From Saprospiraceae bacterium (GTDB taxonomy: Bacteria; Bacteroidota; Bacteroidia; Chitinophagales; Saprospiraceae), in the NCBI GenBank assembly GCA_019634275.1, contig JAHQVP010000210.1:1-41083 (forward strand): a stretch of DNA of 41,083 nucleotides. The letters run 5' to 3'. Shown in pieces: positions 35,736 to 41,083 of this stretch. Positions within the stretch are counted from its first letter, which is position 1. Every line of letters begins with the position of its first letter. Both the position numbers and the translations under genes were made by a program. A model generated the notes under the pieces. That model saw only the letters and a program-made list of their open reading frames with translations, did no database searches and was not told the DNA's origin.

Positions 35736-37121
35736 CTAACGTTTCTCATGAGAAGACATTATCTCTCGTGCATGAAAAAGTAGCTTTTTTTCCTGAAAGG
35801 GAGCCCCTAAAATCTGCAGGCCATAAGGCATTCCAGATTTATTGGTCCACAATGGCAGAGACATTGCCGGAAGACCGGCCAGATTGGCCAAAACGGAGTA
35901 GATATCAGCGAGATAGAGTTCCACTGGGCTTTTTACTTCATCGATACCCCAGGCTACGGAAGGAGACATTGGGAGGATAAGGTAGTCATAGCGATCAAGC
36001 TGTACTTGAAGTTCGTCACGGATAAGTCGCCGAACTTGCTGGGCCTTTCCGAAATATTGATCATAGTAGCCATAGCTTAACACAAAGGTTCCGAGAAGTA
36101 TGCGACGCTTCACTTCGTCACCAAACCCAACAGTTCTGGTTTTGCGATACATGTCATCTAAGCTCTCGGCCTCCTCTGCCCTATAGCCATATCGCACTCC
36201 GTCGTATCGCGAAAGATTGCTGGAAGCCTCAGCAGATGCCAACACATAGTAAGTAGGAATAACGTAATCCAGGAACTCGAAGGCAAAGGTCTCCACAGAT
36301 GCCCCATTGCTTTGCAGGTCGCCCGTCAATTTTTGGATTGATTCTTTGATGTGCGGATCCAAACTTTTATGCTCCAATGCATTTTGCATCAGCCCAATGC
36401 GAGGAGGCTCATCGGTTGCAAAGGGCGTATGATCAGGAGTGTCTATCAAGGTAGCATCATGGTCATCTCTTCCTTTGATGACTTCAAAGACCATTTCTAG
36501 CTGGGATAAATCGTATCCCAAAAGACCGATCTGATCAAAAGATGAACCATAGGCGATCAATCCGTGCCTACTGATCGTTCCATAGGTCGGTTTGAATCCC
36601 ACCACGCCACAAAGTCCTGCTGGTTGTCGTACCGACCCCCCGGTATCAGAAGCCACAGCGACATCACAGGCGCCCACCTGAACAGAAACTGCAGCACCGC
36701 CGGAGGATCCTCCCGGAATCTTGTTGTTGCCGATTGCATTTTTGACCGGACCATAGATGCTGGTGCGATTGTCGGATCCCATGGCAAACTCGTCACAATT
36801 GGTTCGACCAATGATGATGGCGTCGGCTTCCAAAAGTCGTTCGACGACGGTTGCACTGTACACACTCCGAAAGCCATCTAATATCTTACTACAGGCGGTT
36901 AAGGAGTGGCCTTGATAAGCGATCACATCTTTGATCGAAACTATGACACCAAAGAGGGCACCTAGTGATCCACCTTCCGACTTTTTCTTGTCCAGCACCT
37001 GGGCTCTCTGCAGTGCTTCTTCTGCGAAGAGCTCTACGAAAGCATTTCGGTCACGATGCTGCTCGGCATTCGCCAATGCAATTCTCGTCCGTTCTACGCA
37101 GGTCGTTCCCTTCAGTGCCAT
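35736..37121 (-). CDS. gatA: Asp-tRNA(Asn)/Glu-tRNA(Gln) amidotransferase subunit A
   Basis: Amidase signature IPGGSSGGAAVSVQVGACDVAVASDTGGSVRQPAGLCGVVGFKPTYG; PLWTNKSGMPYGLQILG. Confidence 0.95.
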   Translation of the reverse strand: MALKGTTCVERTRIALANAEQHRDRNAFVELFAEEALQRAQVLDKKKSEGGSLGALFGVIVSIKDVIAYQGHSLTACSKILDGFRSVYSATVVERLLEADAIIIGRTNCDEFAMGSDNRTSIYGPVKNAIGNNKIPGGSSGGAAVSVQVGACDVAVASDTGGSVRQPAGLCGVVGFKPTYGTISRHGLIAYGSSFDQIGLLGYDLSQLEMVFEVIKGRDDHDATLIDTPDHTPFATDEPPRIGLMQNALEHKSLDPHIKESIQKLTGDLQSNGASVETFAFEFLDYVIPTYYVLASAEASSNLSRYDGVRYGYRAEEAESLDDMYRKTRTVGFGDEVKRRILLGTFVLSYGYYDQYFGKAQQVRRLIRDELQVQLDRYDYLILPMSPSVAWGIDEVKSPVELYLADIYSVLANLAGLPAMSLPLWTNKSGMPYGLQILGAPFQEKKLLFHAREIMSSHEKR

Positions 37122-37124
37122 CGA

Positions 37125-38462
37125 TTACCTGGTCACTTCTTCAAGAAAATGCTCAAATGAGAGAATCTGCTGATCTCCGTCTTCCATCTTCTTCCATACC
37201 AACAGATTTGGGTCTTCCTCCAACCCCACCAACACTACGTTGGGTACGTTAAGAGCATGGGCATACTTAAGCTGCTTCTTGAGCTTTTGGATGTCGGGAT
37301 GTACGGAGCATGTGATGCCCAGTTTGCGCAGGCTTGATGCCATTGCAAAGGCTTTTTCTAATGCTGCCTCATCCATGCCTACAAGCAGAAACTGAAGTGT
37401 AGATTCCAATGATTCTGGAAATTTGGCAAGTTCCACCATAATGTCATAGATGCGCTCCACGCCAAAAGATATGCCTACTCCCGACAGCCCAGGCATACCA
37501 AAAACACTTGTCAGGTCGGCGTATCGTCCGCCTCCCAGGATGCTTCCCATCTGTGCTTCTGTGGCGCGCACTTCAAAAATGCAGCCGGTGTAATAGTTGA
37601 GACCTCGTGCTAGTGTTGTATCGACTACCAAGGCATTATGGAGGTGCTCTTGCTTAAGGTAAGACTGGACCGTCTGCAGTTCTGCTATCCCTTCAGCACC
37701 TACAGGATCTCCGGCAAGCACGCTACCCAATTCGTCAACAGGCAGACGGAAGTGTGCTTCGATTTCCTGACACTGTTGTTGGGTAAATCCCCGCTTTTGA
37801 AGATCTTGGTGCACACCCGACCAGCCGATCTTACTCAACTTATCTACCGATGTGGTCATCTCCATCACACGGTCAGCAATCACCACTACATGGGCGATGC
37901 CACTTAATATCTTTCTCGAGTTTAATAAAATCTCGACCTGGAGTCCCAATGCGCTAAATACCCGATCAATTAATGTGATGAATTCTGCCTCGAGTAAAAG
38001 GGACTCACTGCCGATGGCGTCGGCATCGCATTGGTAAAATTCTCTATAGCGTCCTTTTTGAGGTCGATCTGCTCGCCACACGGGCTGTATCTGGTAGCGC
38101 TTAAATGGAAGGACGAGTTCGTTTCGATGCATCACCACGAAACGGGCAAAAGGCACCGTGAGATCATAGCGCAACCCCCGACTGGCAATCGAAGGTGTCA
38201 ATGCGCCGCTGTTTTTATTTTCGAGTGCTTCTATGTCGGCTTTGCGCAAAAAATCCCCACTGTTGAGCACTTTGAATAGCAGCCGATCCCCTTCTTCACC
38301 GTACTTCCCTGTGAGGGTGCTTAAGTTCTCCAGAACCGGGGTTTCAATGGGCGAAAAGCCAAACAACTCAAACTGTTCTTGGATAATATTAAAGATGTAA
38401 GCACGTCGTGCTACTTCGTGAGGTAGAAAATCACGTGTCCCTTTTGGAATGGAAGGCTTCAT
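37125..38462 (-). CDS. hisS: histidine-tRNA ligase
   Basis: PKGTRDFLPHE, GLRYDLTVPFARFV, PVWRADRPQKGRYREFYQCDADAIG, GLNYYTGCIFEV. Confidence 0.97.
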   Translation of the reverse strand: MKPSIPKGTRDFLPHEVARRAYIFNIIQEQFELFGFSPIETPVLENLSTLTGKYGEEGDRLLFKVLNSGDFLRKADIEALENKNSGALTPSIASRGLRYDLTVPFARFVVMHRNELVLPFKRYQIQPVWRADRPQKGRYREFYQCDADAIGSESLLLEAEFITLIDRVFSALGLQVEILLNSRKILSGIAHVVVIADRVMEMTTSVDKLSKIGWSGVHQDLQKRGFTQQQCQEIEAHFRLPVDELGSVLAGDPVGAEGIAELQTVQSYLKQEHLHNALVVDTTLARGLNYYTGCIFEVRATEAQMGSILGGGRYADLTSVFGMPGLSGVGISFGVERIYDIMVELAKFPESLESTLQFLLVGMDEAALEKAFAMASSLRKLGITCSVHPDIQKLKKQLKYAHALNVPNVVLVGLEEDPNLLVWKKMEDGDQQILSFEHFLEEVTR

Positions 38463-38470
38463 GTAAATTC

Positions 38471-39508
38471 TTAGAAGGCGGACTTAAATTGACGTAAAAA
38501 GCGGACGTCATTTTCGTACAGGTGTCTGATGTCCGAGATTTTGTACTTCCTCATGGCCTGGCGTTCTAAGCCCATACCGAATGCGAAACCACTGTACTTT
38601 TCTGAATCGATTCCACAAAGGTCCAGTACATTGGGATCTACCATACCACAGCCCATGATTTCTAACCAACCGGTCCCCTTGGTCATGCGGTAGTCTTCGT
38701 CCGTCTTCAGGCCCCAGTAGACGTCCATCTCAGCACTGGGTTCAGTAAAAGGAAAGTAACTGGGTCGCAGTCTGAATTTTACTCCCTCGCCATACAACTC
38801 GCGGGCAAAATGAAATAGTACTTGCTTCATGTCGGCAAAGGACACGTCTTCATCTACGTACAGACCTTCCACTTGGTGAAATTGGCAGTGAGCGCGAGCA
38901 GAAATGGTTTCATTTCGATAAACCCTCCCTGGTGAAATTATGCGAATGGGAGGTTGCTTATCTTCCATTTCGTGCACTTGCACGGTAGACGTTTGTGATC
39001 GCAAAACCCGAGAAGGATCAAACTTCAGATAATACGTATCTGTCATGTCCCGAGCGGGATGGTCTTCAGGAGTGTTGAGCGCAGTAAAATTATGCCACTC
39101 GTCTTCGATCTCCCGATTTTCTACCACTTGAAAACCTAATCTTTCGAAGATCTGTACAATTTGATTTAGGACAATGGACACGGGATGACGGGCTCCAACT
39201 GGAGTGGGATATCCCGGAGCAGTGAGATCAATATGAGCGCCTTCTTGGGCACGATTATTTTGGGAGAGCGACTTCTCTATCTCTGCATATTTCTCTTCTG
39301 CTCTTTGCTTGGTTTTATTTAAGAGCAGGCCAAATGCCTTCCTTTGATCCGCCTCGACGTCCCTCATTTTTGCAAACAAGGGTTTGATACGGTTCTTACT
39401 CCCAAGGTATGCGATTCGGAAGGCCTCCAATTCTTCAGTACTGGACACATTGGTCGACTCGATCTCGGCCAGTAAGGCATCGACTTCGGAGAAGAATTTT
39501 TCAGACAT
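38471..39508 (-). CDS. pheS: phenylalanine-tRNA ligase alpha subunit
   Basis: HPVSIVLNQIVQIFERLGFQV, DHPARDMTDTYYL, FHQVEGLYVDEDVSFADMK, FGMGLERQAMRKYKISDIRHLYENDVRFLRQF. Confidence 0.97.
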   Translation of the reverse strand: MSEKFFSEVDALLAEIESTNVSSTEELEAFRIAYLGSKNRIKPLFAKMRDVEADQRKAFGLLLNKTKQRAEEKYAEIEKSLSQNNRAQEGAHIDLTAPGYPTPVGARHPVSIVLNQIVQIFERLGFQVVENREIEDEWHNFTALNTPEDHPARDMTDTYYLKFDPSRVLRSQTSTVQVHEMEDKQPPIRIISPGRVYRNETISARAHCQFHQVEGLYVDEDVSFADMKQVLFHFARELYGEGVKFRLRPSYFPFTEPSAEMDVYWGLKTDEDYRMTKGTGWLEIMGCGMVDPNVLDLCGIDSEKYSGFAFGMGLERQAMRKYKISDIRHLYENDVRFLRQFKSAF

Positions 39509-39585
39509 CCTGGATTGGCTTGATTAAAGGCGATAAAGGTATAATTTTATGCCTAAGCCTTCTTCTCAGGCATTAATTCTAGCCG

Positions 39586-40830
39586 GTGCAACCGACCAAT
39601 AAAATCTCTGATTCTGATCGATGGCTATTGGGCATCGCGCTGCTTTTCCAGGTGGCCATTTTGTACTCCACCTTCTTGCTCTCTTTGTCCATGTTTGCAC
39701 TGGGAGCGCTGGTTTTTTGGCAATACCGACATAAAGGTGAATCTTTTCTCTTTGGCTTGCGTGCGTTTTGGCGTCACCCGATCTGGTGGGTCATTACGGT
39801 GCACTTTTTTATCGTTTTGCTTGGTGGTTATTATTCGGATGATACAGAGTTTTGGCTCAGTCGCCTGCGCCTCAAGACGCCCTTCCTGCTACTTCCGATG
39901 GCATTTTTTCTCTTGCCACGTATAGCTCAACGTACATACCACTTGTTGTTTTATCAATTGTTGCTGGTGATGACTTTAAGTGCCATTCCAGTTTTGGTAC
40001 ACCTTGTTATCAATCTTGGCGAATTCAAGATGTTGCTGTTGCAAGGGCAGCACCTGCCTCTTCCAGGAAACCATATTCGTTATAGCCTGCTCATCAGCAT
40101 GGCATGTGTAGCGGGCGTGCGATTGTGGCAACTTGGATTTATCTGCAAATACCGGTGGGAGCCCATGGTGCAGCTGGGATGTAGTATTCTCCTGTTTTGC
40201 TTTAGCCATCTAGTAGCCGTGCGCAGTGGGCTTGTTACCCTATACCTATCACTGCTTGTGCTGGTAATCCTCCACTTCATGGAATATCGGGGCCGTATCT
40301 CGTTGTTGATTGCACTCGCCATATTGCTCATCGCTCCCATAGCAAGCTACCTGACGCTCCCAAGCATCAAACATAAGATCGCGTATACATTGGAGGATCT
40401 TGACAATGTGCAGCATGGAGTTTGGAATGCATATTCCGATGCTGAGCGCCTGATTTCCATCAAAGGAGGATTGGAGTTGGCTCGACGCAATCCTTTGCTT
40501 GGCGTAGGATCCGGTGATCTAAGAAGGGAGATGCGCCAGTACTTTCTTACTGAACATAATGCCGGGCACTACTTACTGCCTCATAACCAATACATATCGC
40601 TGCTTGCAGGTGCAGGCATCGTCGGTTTGCTCTTATTCTTAATTGCTGTGGGCTGGCCTGTTTATCGGTGCCGAGATGATGCTTTTCTACTCCTGTTTAG
40701 CGTGATTGTGCTCACCTCAATGTTGGTCGAAAATACATTGGAATCCTCGATGGGCATTGCCCTCTACATTTTCTATCTGTGCGCTGGATTAAATGTGCAC
40801 AGGGCAGTGCCGGTTTGGTCAGATCCCTAA
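39586..40830 (+). CDS. O-antigen ligase / Wzy family membrane protein
   Basis: Polytopic; ERLISIKGGLELARRNPLLGVGSGDLR...HNQYISLLAGAGIVGLLLFLIAV (Wzy_C-like). GTG start. Confidence 0.82.
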   Translation: MQPTNKISDSDRWLLGIALLFQVAILYSTFLLSLSMFALGALVFWQYRHKGESFLFGLRAFWRHPIWWVITVHFFIVLLGGYYSDDTEFWLSRLRLKTPFLLLPMAFFLLPRIAQRTYHLLFYQLLLVMTLSAIPVLVHLVINLGEFKMLLLQGQHLPLPGNHIRYSLLISMACVAGVRLWQLGFICKYRWEPMVQLGCSILLFCFSHLVAVRSGLVTLYLSLLVLVILHFMEYRGRISLLIALAILLIAPIASYLTLPSIKHKIAYTLEDLDNVQHGVWNAYSDAERLISIKGGLELARRNPLLGVGSGDLRREMRQYFLTEHNAGHYLLPHNQYISLLAGAGIVGLLLFLIAVGWPVYRCRDDAFLLLFSVIVLTSMLVENTLESSMGIALYIFYLCAGLNVHRAVPVWSDP

Positions 40831-41083
40831 GGGTATTGCACCAGTGCAAATCGCTTGGCATGAGCGCGGTGCAAAAGTCCAAACAGAACCCCAGCTGCAA
40901 ATCCCCCGATGTGGGCCCACCAGGCGGTACCTCCCTCATTCGCATCGATTCCGATGTTTTGGAATCCGCTGAAGAGCTGCATCGCAATCCACAAGCCCAG
41001 GAAGATCAGGGCGGGCATTTTGATCTGGCGCAAGATGATCAGTAAAAAGACGAAGACTTTTACCCGGGAAGTGGGAAACATCA
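40827..41083 (-). CDS. rhomboid family intramembrane serine protease, C-terminal part (runs off window)
   Basis: GGTAWWAHIGGFAAGVLFGLL is the terminal rhomboid His-containing TM motif. Confidence 0.85.
   Translation of the reverse strand, partial: MFPTSRVKVFVFLLIILRQIKMPALIFLGLWIAMQLFSGFQNIGIDANEGGTAWWAHIGGFAAGVLFGLLHRAHAKRFALVQYP

Noticed and set aside
1-41083. CRISPR, prophage, transposon, toxin-antitoxin or defence-island content
   Set aside because: No spaced repeats, integrase, transposase, terminal inverted repeats or recognisable defence domains seen on either strand.

Overview
This 41 kb window is ordinary-looking chromosome from a Bacteroidota member, judged by TAnnTTTG-type promoters, a T9SS plug (DUF5103) protein, an OMP_b-brl_3 receptor and generally missing Shine-Dalgarno sequences. 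It holds about 38 protein genes and one tRNA-Asn(GTT), with no CRISPR array, transposase, integrase or phage module visible. Recognisable groups: TolC/HlyD/DUF2064 operon; aminotransferase IV + gamma-glutamyltransferase; bacilliredoxin and nadA; two Gfo/Idh/MocA dehydrogenases + myo-inositol oxygenase; PfkB kinase + cupin; OPT transporter + DUF2461; LytTR regulator; response regulator/histidine kinase/outer-membrane receptor with a divergent ChbG-like deacetylase + serine hydrolase; 3-keto-glycoside-hydrolase-like/PA14 protein translationally coupled to a beta-propeller dehydrogenase-like protein with an azurin-type copper domain; tandem Hsp20 genes; pheS-hisS-gatA. Most interesting signals: (1) 11-bp-phased YTCARA boxes upstream of both the response regulator and its neighbouring outer-membrane receptor, with the same 5-nt gap to a TAnnTTTR element and the same 4-nt gap to the start codon, suggesting a shared, possibly leaderless, autoregulated promoter type; (2) the fused propeller-azurin protein coupled to a DUF1080-PA14 protein carrying an unassigned third region; (3) a compact MIOX-based inositol cluster; (4) a compact inverted-repeat element, foldable as a three-way junction, upstream of hsp20. 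All family assignments are by motif recognition without database searches.
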